A stretch of 64,000 bases of DNA. Source: Amphimedon queenslandica (taxonomy: Eukaryota > Porifera > Demospongiae > Haplosclerida > Niphatidae). The stretch's first letter is position 1, and each line of letters begins with the position of its first letter. The notes beneath the pieces are model-generated. The model saw only the letters and a list, made by a program, of their open reading frames with translations. It made no database searches and had not been told where the DNA came from. The stretch spans positions 22,320-86,319 of the forward strand of contig NW_003546427.1 in assembly GCF_000090795.2 (NCBI RefSeq), written 5' to 3'. Both the position numbers and the translations under genes were made by a program. This document shows, in pieces, positions 9,581 to 20,344 of the stretch.

Positions 9581-11855
9581 TCAGAAGTCTTCATCGTCCT
9601 GCTCTGAATTAGCATCAAACAACTGGACTCTCCTACCACCATTGGATACCTACAGAAATACATGTACATCAGTCATACAATGTTAGCAGAGATAAATTAG
9701 AGTCCCTTCAAATAATGTTCAGGCATTGTGTCTGAACATTGCTTAATTTTATCTGCCATTTCATGAAACAGTCTGACATGGCTTAAGCTTCCCACAGGAT
9801 TTTGACATAGTGCTCATGCAGCTTATTGTCAGTAGGCTGTTAAGTTGCTGAAAAAAAGACCAAGTATTTCAGCAAAAATCACAAAGAAAGAATTCTCCAT
9901 TTTTATAATTTTTCTGATACATAATTACCTGTATATAAAAAATTTGAGCAGATTTTGATAAAGTTTGGATTCTTAATAGATTTTTAAAGTTGCTTCAAAT
10001 CAGGTCAACAACTAAAGCCTTTGCAAAGTCTTCATCTAAATTTCGCCAAAAATGGCTAGGAGAGGATTCTCCATTTTTATAACTTTTTCGGATACATAAA
10101 CATGTTCTTAGGTTGTGTATCAACTTTGAGCTGATTCAAATCAAGTTTGGATTTTTGTAAGAATTTTTTAAATTGCTAAAAAATCAGATTAACAGTCAAA
10201 GGTATGGTCTTTGTCTCATTTTGCCAAAAATGGCCAGGAGAGAATTGTCTATTTTAATATTTTTTCTGATACATATACATGCCCTTATGCTATGTATCAA
10301 CTTTGAGCTGATTCTGATTAAATTTGGATTTTTTATGAATCTTAAAAATTGCTAAAATGTATTCTGAATTCTGTCTATTGTATTCTGGTCATGAAGCATG
10401 CTGTTTAGCTCACTTAGCATACTTTGTGGGAACTGGGAACACAATGATAATTATAATATTAAACTGCTTTAATCAATTAAAATTCATTTCAAAATTATGT
10501 TGTTCAGAAAAAGGTTAGGCAACATAGCGGACAAATGAGCAAAATGGTTGGAAAATATGTCCAATGTCTGACTGTTATTTCTGGCTCTGCTTTCCATTTT
10601 TATATCCATTTAATTTATTTTTCTGATATATAATATATGTCCTTATGTTACATAAAAAATTGAGCTGATAGTATCAAACTGAAATTTTAAAAGTTGCTAA
10701 AGGCCATGTACTAAAGGCTGCAAAAGTCGTGGCAGCCATTTTGTTTGGGGGTGAATCCTACTTAGTAATGCTACCGCGTTACTAATAGTACACAGTCTTT
10801 GGCAAAACTTTGTCAAAAATTGCAATAAGAGGATTTTCACACATTTTATACTTTTTCTAATGTATACATGACATGCAAGCAGTGTAGAAAGAATTGATTC
10901 ACATTGAAATTGGTTTTTATGATAACATTGAAAATGTAATGTATAGTAAAATTTACTTCACAAGAGTAGGATTTTTATTTTAAATTTTAGTCATTCTGCA
11001 CGTGTTTCCACTTTTGACAAATTAATACAAAGTGATCACTATCTTCTTTTTTGAATTTTTATAGCCCATTGAATTTAGTTAATTTTTTGAAGGAACTTAA
11101 AAAATTGTCAAAAAATCTGATCTTAATGTTATACAATGTACCGTAGAGCGGGAAGTTTTGAATGAAATTAAATTTGGCAAATTTGGCACTTTGATAGCCA
11201 TTTGCCAAAATAAAAATTCGTCATTTTAGCCATTATACACATGCTCAATGACAAATTTGCCAAATTAAAATCCATCAATCACCAAAATTTAGCAATTGAC
11301 CAAATTTAACTTCCTCCAAAGTACAACATAAAAACAGGAGAATTCACTCCTAGTCACTTTGGGTATTTGGCCAAATTTTGAAGGAACTTTAAAATTTTCT
11401 TTTAGAGGGCAAGCATGCAGGCCTTCCCCTTATAGTAGGTTACTTAACTTTAAATCAACCAAATAATAACGAAACTGTAATGTGAAGTGTAAGACTGAAC
11501 AAGGTATTAACAAAAATTTTTAATATTAGTTAGAATGCACATACCTCTGTGTCTCCATCAATTTTTCTAACAATTGTTAACGTTCTTGTTCCACCACCTT
11601 TGTAATCAAGGTATGCTGGTATATTATTAGTTTTGGTCCTTCTGACAAAGAATGCATCTAAAAATAGTAACACAAAAAAGTGCTTGAATGCTAATAGAGT
11701 CTCACGTGATGCAGTATTTCTCAGATTTCTATTTAGTGATAAAATAGTCTAAAAGTTGATGGTAAGTAACAGTGTGATTCTAAAGAGTTTACTTGCATCC
11801 TGAATGAATTGTGAGCACTAAAACGGATGCCAGTATGATACAACCTTGACGCCAT
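9581..11855 (-). CDS. MRPL49: MRPL49 (Img2)-like short protein, array copy 4, intact
   Basis: The exons are 11793-11855, 11706-11748, 11545-11657 and 9581-9649, giving 95 residues. This copy comes closest to the apparent consensus. Exon 1 is MASRLYHTGIRFSAHNSFRM(Q) and the core exon is AFFVRRTKTNNIPAYLDYKG then GGTRTLTIVRKIDGDTE. That is the mL49 signature of VRR, NIP-Y and RK-GD. The last exon has a slightly changed tail (FDANSEQDDEDF, stop). The last intron is 1.9 kb and contains the tandem part of the 175-bp repeat and a TIR element. The C-terminal part of normal mL49 is missing, as in all copies. Confidence 0.72.
9885..10375. repeat. Tandem run of the 175-bp repeat, nearly three units
   Basis: The landmark ATTCTCCAT/ATTGTCTAT recurs at 9892, 10066 and 10244, a spacing of 174-178 bp. 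Each unit carries a T-rich stretch, TGATACATA, GAGCTGATT (or GAGCAGATT), a GGATTTTT run and a CCAAAAATGGC(T/C)AGGAGAG junction. It lies in the last intron of array copy 4. Single diverged copies are scattered elsewhere. Confidence 0.7.
11147..11330. repeat. CCGTATAG-type MITE
   Basis: It starts TACCGTAGAGCGGGAAGTTTT and ends near CCAAATTTAACTTCCTCCAAAGTA, with internal inverted TTTGGCAAATT / AATTTGCCAAA words. It is related to 2150-2335 and more distantly to 42283-42647. Confidence 0.5.
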
Positions 11856-12257
11856 TGTTTTAATAATAATTATTGTTTAAATAGTTAGTACCATGTGGTC
11901 GCCTCAGTCAGAGCACTCACTGCCACTCAGATTGTAATCAATCCCTGCATTTTCCTTTCATGAGCTCCTGATATAATCTATGCCTGATCTGAGCTGACCA
12001 CGGAGTTGAGTCAGCTGACTCAGCTCTTTAGCTGTAGCATTAAAGTTTGTACTGGATCTAAAGTTTGTACTAGTAGATGTGGGATAGTTGGGTACATGGT
12101 AGTTACTAGAGCTAAAACTAAAATTAAGCTAATCGAGAAATGTACTAGATTTAAAAAATTGAACTAGAACTAAAACAACTTCTAAATCTTGAACTAAAAC
12201 AACTTTGAAATCTTGAACTAGAACAACACTAAAAAGCTATTATACTCTAGTTCATGT

Positions 12258-12332
12258 GTCTCAGTCATCATCCTGTTCATACAACAACATCAAGCAACTG
12301 GACCCTATTACCACGAATGGATACCTATAGAA
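12258..12332 (-). pseudogene. MRPL49-like array copy 5, last exon only
   Basis: Only a diverged last exon survives, with GTATCCATTCGTGGTAATAG at its start and a GGATGATGA segment near its end. Internal changes disrupt the frame. No core exon or first exon was found in 12333-13468, which holds a partial 175-bp repeat and otherwise nothing I recognise. Copy 5 is the boundary where array orientation switches. Confidence 0.6.
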
Positions 12333-13468
12333 ATACATGTACATCAGTCTATGGTCATACAATATTCTTATGTAATATGTAGATAACTTAAGCTGATTAT
12401 TGCATCAAATTGAAGTTGAAAAAACAATGTACTAGATTTATATATTGATGGAATTTTCTATTATTATAGTTTTTCCTATTTTGTGCTATGCATACAGTGT
12501 ACATGTTCTTAAGCAGTGTAGAAAGTTGGAATTGATCCTGATTGAAATTGATTTTTTATGATAACATTGAAAATGTAATGAATGCAGAGTATGTAATGTA
12601 GAGTAGAATTTGCATCATGAGAGTAGAATTCTAATTTCAAAAAATAGGTAAGTTTAATAGACAATAGTACATAATTATAATATTACAGTTTTTGGCACTA
12701 ATATGTACATGTATTTGTAGCTACAATGTATATGAGTGTCTAAAGAACAAAAACAAAATGCCACCTGTTAGTAAGGCTCAAACTCACAACCTTCAGTTTA
12801 TCCATAGATACTATATGACTTGATTGACTTAACTTCAGTTTAGTATTTTGAAGAAGACCCTGATGATAGCGAAATGTTATAGCAAAAAAGGAAGCTCATG
12901 AAATCTATGTTAGTAGATCATGCCTGTATATAGCCTAAAGTTTGTACACTCCCAAAAATACCAAATGTTTTTAATCATTTAGAGACTAACACAAAGAAAA
13001 AAAACAGAAATGCTGTATATTCATCCTAACTTGGGGACAAAAACAAAAACCATGGTTTAGTTTGGAAAAACCTTGACATTTATCATGCATCCGTTTACTG
13101 GAATTTTCCTTTCTTTCAACCTGTATATGCATTGCAGTGTACTAATGCATAAATTTTCCCTCTCTTATTACTTGTTACCTATAAATTATGATTCTGACAG
13201 CACAATTGTACCAAACTTAAAGTACAATTCTTTTAAGAATACTAGGCCTACAGCTACCTATTCTCAAGGTACAAAAACACATGATACCAGGTAAGTTATA
13301 AAGAAAAATTTGGTTAGAAAGGTAACTTTAAAAACCCAAAAGTTTTAGAAATTGACAGCTCTTCTACTTGACACAAGCTCTAAATTATGAAGGGTTTGCA
13401 ATGCAAACACTTCGCATTTGCTATGTTGAGAACAGCCGGATGTGAGTCACTTCACGTAAAATTAAACA

Positions 13469-16400
13469 ATGGCGTCGAGGTTGTGTCACACTGGCATCCG
13501 TGCTCACAATTCATTTAGGATGCAAGTAAAATTTTTCTAAATCACACTGTTACTTACCATTAACTTTTAGACTTATGTATCATTCAATAGGAATCTGAGA
13601 AATACTGCATTAGGTGAAACTCATTAACATTTCAAGCATTATTTTTGTGTTACTATTTTTAGATCCATTCTTTGTCAGAAGAACCAATGCACTGAATAAT
13701 ATACCAGCGTACCTTGATTACAAAGGTGATGGAACAAGAATGTTGACAATGGTTATAAAAAGTGATGGAGACACAGAGGTATGTGTGAGAGTATTTATCT
13801 GCATTCTAATTATTGAGAATTTTGTTCACACCTTTGTTAATAAGTATACCTCATAAGCAAGGCTTAGTTTCATCTAAACCCTTTTGCAGAAGGTGTGGTC
13901 TGCTTACGCATGACCATCTCCCATAGATAATAGAGTATAAAGGGATTGGTAACTGCGTAGGCGGTAGTTATCACTGTATAGATTGTAATTTTCTGCATTC
14001 AATAATTACAATGTGAAAGTCAAAGGAGAAGAGCCAAATCTTGCCAGAGAATGACAGATTTACAGGATTTCAAAAGGACATGTCAATACAATTACTAGCC
14101 AGTTAACTAAAGCAATGTATTACCTGTTCCCTGTGTTTTTTTCCTAGCTTAAATGTTTATTGTTTCTGAGAAAAAGGTACAGAAACTTTGTCACTTTTAC
14201 AGCACAAATTTTGAGTTTCTGGAGAAGATCTATGAGCTACAAGTCTGAGAATACCCTAGTTACATGCAACTCAAAGCGCTTGGTTGTTCTATGCTTGCTA
14301 CTTTGTTGTAAAACAAGAGACATTTTAGTAAAAGGTACAGAACATTATAAAAGAGGTCCCCCTTGTTAGTAATGAATGAAACAGTTTGTTACTTTTAAGT
14401 AACTGTATGAAATTTGGATTGATAAATATAGAAGTCATAAGGTATTTTATGCATTTTTTGTTGATTTTTGCAACTACTGGGACTAAGTTATGAAGGGAGA
14501 ATAGTGGACCTCTCCTGTTGCTAAGGACAGACTAGGATGCGGTAAGTGATAACTTCGCCCTCCATTGGTTTATACAGGCCGCCCAGGCAGTTTCCAATCC
14601 TTTTATACTCTAATATCTATGCCATCTCCATAGATATTAGAGTATACTATAAAGGGATTGGAAACCACCGTTCCCGGCAGGAAATGTTAGTTGTCAATAC
14701 CATATTGTTTTTAAAATAAATTTTTATTTAAAGAGATAAAAATATTGAAAAACACGAAAATGGAGGGTTGAAGCAAGGATGTTGGAACTTTCCCAGTATT
14801 TTTTATTCTTCCTTGACTTTTATTTTAACAAAAATGATTTCTTATCATTATTTTGATAATGAGAAAGCATCTTGCTTTTGCTTGATGAGGTGGATCCTAA
14901 AAGAAGTGCTGCATTAGTGTCAATAGACTGTCTGATCGTTATGATGCCTAAGTAAAAGGAAATTAAGCTTTATTTACTTATACAGTGAAATGACGATATT
15001 ATTATACCTTATTGCCCTCAACATGGGGATGATGTATTTGTATATGAAGTTTCAGAGCTGCAGCATTTACTGTGATTGAGTTAAGGGTACAAAACAAATC
15101 TAGTTTTTAGAACAGTTTTAGCTCATAGCCTTTCAACACTACATTGTTTTTCTTTAAAAACTTGATATTGCCCTCCAGTTTGACATTGTTTATTTGTTTA
15201 TAAACCTTACAGTCAAATTTATCAAGAACCCTTTGTGTAAGAGGTACAAAACTAAAATCCGGTGGACAATAACTTCCAGCAGGAGAATTCATGGCACAAT
15301 TAAACACCCTTGTTTAGTTGCAATGGACAAAAACTACACATCACTGAATAGAGTAGGTCTTAAACTTTACAGGTAGATTATAAAACAGCTGGCTCTGGCA
15401 CTCATTTAGATTTACAAACAGCAAAGCAAAAGACTCTTCCTCCATTTTGTTCATTTGTGGGGGCAACTTGCATATGTTGCTAGGATGCACATCATCTACA
15501 TGTAGTAATTCCTGTGGTTTCCAATCCCTTTATACTCTAATATCTATGACCATCTTGGAATAATACAATAAATAATTATTTTGAATAAAGGTATAGAACA
15601 TGAAAACTGATTTCATAGACAAATAAAGTTCTTTAATGCATGACAATTGAATTTAAAATGATGAAAACTTGAAAAATGGCTATATTGGATCGTACTATGA
15701 GTTGGTTTTCACATAACGTATCTTTACTAGCATCTTAACAATGTAATACAGTATTTTTTGTATCGTTTTCAAATAGCAAAAATATTTCAATTAAAAATTT
15801 TTGAACAACCAAAATTTGTGACCTAACTATCAAAGACCGAGTAAGGTAAAGCCTGATGAGTAGGTATCATGTAGGTATGCTTGCAGTACTTCAATCTGTC
15901 ACTTCATTACTGAGTTATAAATAAAACGGTCCACCATGTAAAAAAGTAGCCATTTAATTTTTACATTTATTATTTGTAAATTGATTGTTGCTATCATCTA
16001 CAGTACTATTCATATACTACTAATGTGGGGAAAAAGCCAGGTCAAGAAGCTTGTGAATATCATTAATTTCGTAATGAATATTATTTTATCTCAGTTACGA
16101 TATACACCCACGTATAATAATTGGCTGCCATGTTTTATGTCAAGCAGCAAGTGCTTTCTGTGTCCTGGAGATCCTGGTCACTAGATTTTGGAGCTAAAAA
16201 CTATTCTTGGGTCAAGAAAGATGCTAAGAAAGCCCACCTAGGGAGTATAGTGCAATACTTTTGTTGTATGAGCCTGTTTTCCTCTTTGGGCTGTGGCAGA
16301 GAGTTCAAAACTGATTGTTCTGGCTCTACCAGACTTCTTAAGTCTTCAAAATATCTTGCAATAGTAAAAAACAGTTGATATGAAACCTCTCATTGTACTG

Positions 16401-17096
16401 AGTTAAGCACAACAAAACTTTTTTTGGCAAAACAGCTCTACTTTGCACATCAGCCATTAAAACTCTGCATAACTTTGTGCCTACGCACCGTCATCTTGGA
16501 GTTCATTTGTTTTATACACAGATTGCACTAAATTTTTAATGGAAAAATTTAGTTGCAAGTGAACTGCTATAAATCAAAAACATACAGTGCACTGAATAAT
16601 GTGATGGGCCTCTTTCCTAAATGATTCTTCCAATAGCCACTCTTCCAGAACCTGGAGGAACAGACTTTTAGACCTTTCTAGAAAAAAAGGCCTGATGAAT
16701 GACACTAAAACTCACTGAAAAGTGACCAAATTTTATCTGTTGCAAGAGCCACTAAGAAGTTTCTATCTATACCGGTGTATGAAATTTAATACATGGTCTG
16801 ACAGTAATTATATATTGTAACTTGCTTTTTCATACAGAAAATTTTCGAATCATAATTGTCAAAATTTCTACATAACATAAGTATATGTATATTATCAGAA
16901 AAGAGATGTGAAACACTTGTTCTATTGTATTATATCTTTGGTTGAACTTGATTTGTCTACTACTCTTCATTACTTTATCTAGTATATCTGCTTACATTGT
17001 ATGACTGATGTACATGTATTTCTGTAGGTATCCAATGGTGGTAGGAGGGTCCAGTTGTTTGATGCTGATGCTGAGCAGGACGATGAAGATGGTTGA
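13469..17096 (+). CDS. MRPL49: MRPL49 (Img2)-like short protein, array copy 6, intact
   Basis: The plus-strand exons are 13469-13525, 13571-13613, 13663-13778 and 17028-17096, giving 94 residues. Exon 1 lacks two codons relative to the consensus (MASRLCHTGIRAHNSFRMQ). The core exon gains one codon and is the most diverged: PFFVRRTNALNNIPAYLDYK then GDGTRMLTMVIKSDGDTE, so the conserved VRK becomes VIK. The last exon is the standard VSNGGRRVQLFDADAEQDDE plus DG. The last intron is 3.25 kb because two TIR elements have inserted in it. The core changes hint at relaxed constraint. Confidence 0.65.
13922..14621. mobile_element. hAT-like MITE, 700 bp (first of a pair)
   Basis: The left end CATAGATAATAGAGTATAAA and the right end, the complement of CATAGATATTAGAGTATAAA, form TIRs of more than 30 bp that continue into GGGATTGG. 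The word CCATCT directly flanks it on both sides, consistent with an 8-9 bp target duplication. No transposase ORF is present. It lies in the last intron of array copy 6. Confidence 0.65.
14629..15548. mobile_element. hAT-like MITE, 920 bp (second of a pair)
   Basis: It has the same terminal inverted repeats as the 700-bp element next to it and is separated from it by only CCATCTC. The left TIR has a 5-bp insertion (GTATACTATAAAG). The right junction reads CTATG-ACCATCTT. Its interior differs from the first element, so this is a separate member of the family and not a tandem duplicate. Confidence 0.65.
15549..17027. other. Rest of copy 6 last intron, no gene seen
   Basis: There is AT-rich sequence with short chance ORFs. 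A segment near 16115-16150 (TTGGCTGCCATGTT) recurs at about 41393-41410, pointing to another low-copy interspersed repeat. The final 170 bp before exon 4 are shared with copy 7. Confidence 0.4.
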
Positions 17097-17746
17097 ACTA
17101 TAGCTTATTAGTACTATAGTATTGTTCTAGTTCAACATTTTGTTTTAGTAATAGTTCTAGTTCTATAGTTCTATAGCTTTTTTACACTCATGTTATTATA
17201 ACTAGTGGGTATGGTTCATCATTGTCCCCTCCCCTTTAGCGCTAGCATAGATATTAAAGTCAATGAAAGCAAGATCATCAAGTAATGAAATACATGTACA
17301 GAGTTTCAATTAATGGCATTTTAATTTTAAGTATCAAAATTTTAGAGCAAAAGGTTCTTCCTTAGAAAGGACCTTGCCAGCATGCTGCTGTTGGTTCTTT
17401 TTTGATTCAGTGCATCAGAGAAAGATCTTGATATACCCTTATCTTCATCATTTTCTCACATATCATCAATATCATCCTATCTGCTACTGTTACTCATGGA
17501 TGATACATAATCAGGTATAATGTACACGGCATATATAATATTGTAATACCGCCATTTCTTTCTTATTTAAAGGTTATTTACAATCATTATTTTTGGCATT
17601 ATCAGTTGAAAGAATTCTGTAATTAGTATCGTGTGGTAGCCATTGACATGAGGTATGTGATATACAACAAAAGACATATTGATTGATTGGTGTCTCTATT
17701 CTAGTCTAGTATTAATAGTAACTTGTGGGTGCATAATTATAGGCTA

Positions 17747-17952
17747 TACTGCGTAGTGGGAAATTTTCATGGCCCAAAATTTTCGTGGATCCATCTAAAA
17801 GTCAATTTCGTAGCTTTAATTTTTGTGGTTTTTTAATTTTTGGCCATTTCGAACTGTATTAAATTGATTTTCACTAATTTTATTTTCGTGAATTTTGAAA
17901 AAACACGAAATCCGCAAAATTTTAGGCCATGAAATTTTCCCGCAATACAGTA
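17747..17952. repeat. CCGTATAG-type MITE, 206 bp
   Basis: The left end TACTGCGTAGTGGGAAATTT and the complement of the right end (TACTGTATTGCGGGAAAATT) form TIRs of about 28 bp, bounded by TA. The interior repeats the word TTTTCGTG. Confidence 0.65.
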
Positions 17953-18522
17953 TGTACTTGCTATTATTTTGACAGATTTGCTCTATTAGTGAGTGTATCT
18001 TGTTCAACTTTGGGTGCCAATGCACCTACATTATATATACACTTTCTAATGACCCTTGACTAAAAACATGGGCTATATGTAGGGTATGAACTATTTTTAA
18101 TGTAGCCATAACTCAAAAGTTTCAGTTAGAATCAGCTCAAACTTTCTACGTAGCAGAAAATGTAATCAAAATTGTGGTCATTTTGTTACTCCAAAATTAA
18201 TTGGCTAATATTTAATGTAAAAAGTTAAAGGTGATTCCAAATTGGTTCATTTTTTGTAAGTGGCCATAACTCAAACATTTGACCTCAGAATCAGGTCAGA
18301 CTTTCTATATAGCATAAGGACATCAATATGCATCAGAAAATGTATAAAGTTAAAGGTAATTTTGGACCATTTTTTGGGAAAAAGCATGGGCTATTATAGC
18401 ATTTTTAAAAATGGCATAACTTTCGAGTTATCATTTTTAGAGGATATGGTGAAGGTGATAAACCAGATGCTGTAATGAACTATACTATTAATAATTAAGA
18501 CACGATTGGTATACCAGTAGTA

Positions 18523-18523
<1 letters not shown>

Positions 18524-18562
<39 letters not shown>

Positions 18563-18586
18563 GTTGTTGTTGTTGTTATTATTATT
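18524..18586. repeat. ATT/GTT trinucleotide microsatellite
   Basis: About 13 ATT units are followed by GTT units and then ATT again. Confidence 0.95.
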
Positions 18587-19370
18587 CTCATTTCAGTGGG
18601 TGACTTTGATATGCTCAATGCAATCTATAGAAGAAAAAAGGAGTAAGACATTGAGAGAGATGAATGGCAAAGAAGGTTCAGCGTGTACAAGTATATGGGA
18701 ATAAATGTGTGTGCCCCTTATCCTTCTATCACCACAGGGCCTGCGTAATAAATATAATTTCTCAGATGAAATCCTTGAGGCTTTCAAATACACTTTCAGA
18801 CTTCAGTTAAGGAAAGAACTCAATGACACCTTCTATCATTTATATTTGTAATATGCTCAAAGAAAGGTCCTTCTAAACCAATTAATATTCCTGTTCTTCT
18901 CATATGGGTAAATGACAGTTTGCATTGATCATGTGACTCTCATGTGATTCACTATAGGGAGATGATGATGCATTCTGGGATAGTCATAATAATTTGGCAT
19001 GATCCAGTAATATGACCAAGTAATTTTTAACAATTATAGTAGAAAAATGTGGTGTTTTAATTGTCAAAAACTAAATTACCATAAATATCACATAATTATT
19101 GATTTTCTTCATTGGCATAATCTATCCCTGGTTGTAGTTTCTAGGTACAATGGACTTTCCTGAATTCAGTAACAAACCAGCACATGCCACATCATCCACA
19201 TGAGGGAGTTTCTGGAGCAAATAACTTGCTCTTAGTGTACTGAGTACAGTGCCAGTGAATTTTGCGATTTTCTGATCTTATTTATCTTATGATCTTTGAA
19301 TAACAATAATAGTATGATTTGTGCTTAAATTGCATAATAATAATAATACATGTTTTGATACAAGCCTTCC

Positions 19371-19376
19371 CACGTG
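19371..19376. promoter_or_regulatory. CACGTG box upstream of array copy 7
   Basis: CACGTG lies 15 bp upstream of the ATG of copy 7, followed by the shared ATTAAACAATGG start context. Confidence 0.45.
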
Positions 19377-19391
19377 GTTAAACATTAAACA

Positions 19392-20344
19392 ATGGCGTCA
19401 AGGCTGTATCATACTGGCATCCGTTTCAGTGCTCACAATTCATTCAGGATGCAAGTAAAACTCTTCAGAATCACACTGTTACTTACCATTAACTTTTAGA
19501 CTATCCAATCACTCAATAGAAATCTGAGAACTACTGCATCAAGTGAGACCCCGTTAGCACTTGATTCAAGTTAAACACTATTTGTGTTGCTATTTTTAGA
19601 TGCATTCATTGTCAGAAGGACCAAAACGAATAATATACCAGCATACCTTGATTACAAAAGTGGTGGAACAAGAATATTAACAATAAGTGAAAAAATTAAT
19701 GGAGACACAGAGGTATATATGTGAATTCTATGATTAGAGTCACTGCATGTGAGGCAAAACTGGATTTTTTATGAATTCTTTAAGTTTCTTCAAAATTTGC
19801 TCAAATTAAATAAAGATTGAGTGGGATTCACTCTGTGCTAATTGATCAAAATGTAATGGAAAGTAGGATTTTTTTCAAATGACTAAAATTTTTACTTTGT
19901 GATCTTGACGTAGCATTTTAAATGTTATCTTAAAAATTCAATTTTCATTAAGTATATCAGGGAAAATTGCAAAATGGAAAGTTCTCTCCTTGCAATTTTT
20001 GGTGAAATTTGGCTGAAGACAATGTATTATGATACATCGGTTTTGGTCTGATTCTAAGCAACTTTTTAAAATCATAAAAATTCAATTTTGATGGGAATCA
20101 GCTCAAATTTCTACGTAACATATAAGAGCATGTATAATTAGAAAGATTGTAAAATGGATGGTAAACTGAATACTCTGTACTATAGTACTGGGCCTTTGTT
20201 TGGTCTACTACTCTCAATAACTTTATCTAGTATCTCTGCTTACATTGTATGACTGATGTACATGTATTTCTGTAGGTATCCAATGGTGGTAGGAGGGTCC
20301 AGTTGTTTGATGCTGATGCAGAGCAGGACGATGAAGATGGGTGA
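19392..20344 (+). CDS. MRPL49: MRPL49 (Img2)-like short protein, array copy 7, intact
   Basis: The exons are 19392-19454, 19500-19542, 19600-19712 and 20276-20344, giving 95 residues. This is the most compact copy; its last intron is 563 bp, which shows the unexpanded gene. Exon 1 is MASRLYHTGIRFSAHNSFRM(Q), exon 2 is TIQSLNRNLRTTAS, and the core is AFIVRRTKTNNIPAYLDYKS then GGTRILTISEKINGDTE. The last exon ends DADAEQDDEDG, stop. I searched this short intron for a hidden exon encoding the missing mL49 helix (after GD) and found none. The protein is therefore really short, unless it is a partial copy of a longer gene elsewhere. Confidence 0.72.

Larger units (their letters stand above)
17097..19391. 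other. Spacer between array copies 6 and 7
   Basis: It contains the AACTAG-type 3' flank, a TIR element (17747-17952), several 175-bp repeat copies (18100-18470) and an ATT microsatellite. A short segment near 18640-18700 can be read as RDEWQRRFSVYKY but stops shortly after, so I do not call a gene. Confidence 0.4.

Noticed and set aside
12740-12830. A possible tRNA-derived SINE (minus strand GGTTGTGAGTTTGAGCC, B-box-like)
   Set aside because: No matching A box or cloverleaf could be drawn, and no second copy was seen.
13388-13402. Palindrome GTTTGCAATGCAAAC upstream of array copy 6
   Set aside because: It is not present at the other copies, and a 15-bp palindrome is not rare enough alone.
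16121-16378. An 85-codon ORF in the copy 6 intron
   Set aside because: No recognisable domain; part of the sequence is a repeat also seen near 41393.
18640-18720. Transposase-like reading RDEWQRRFSVYKY
   Set aside because: Too short, with stops close on both sides; could be chance.
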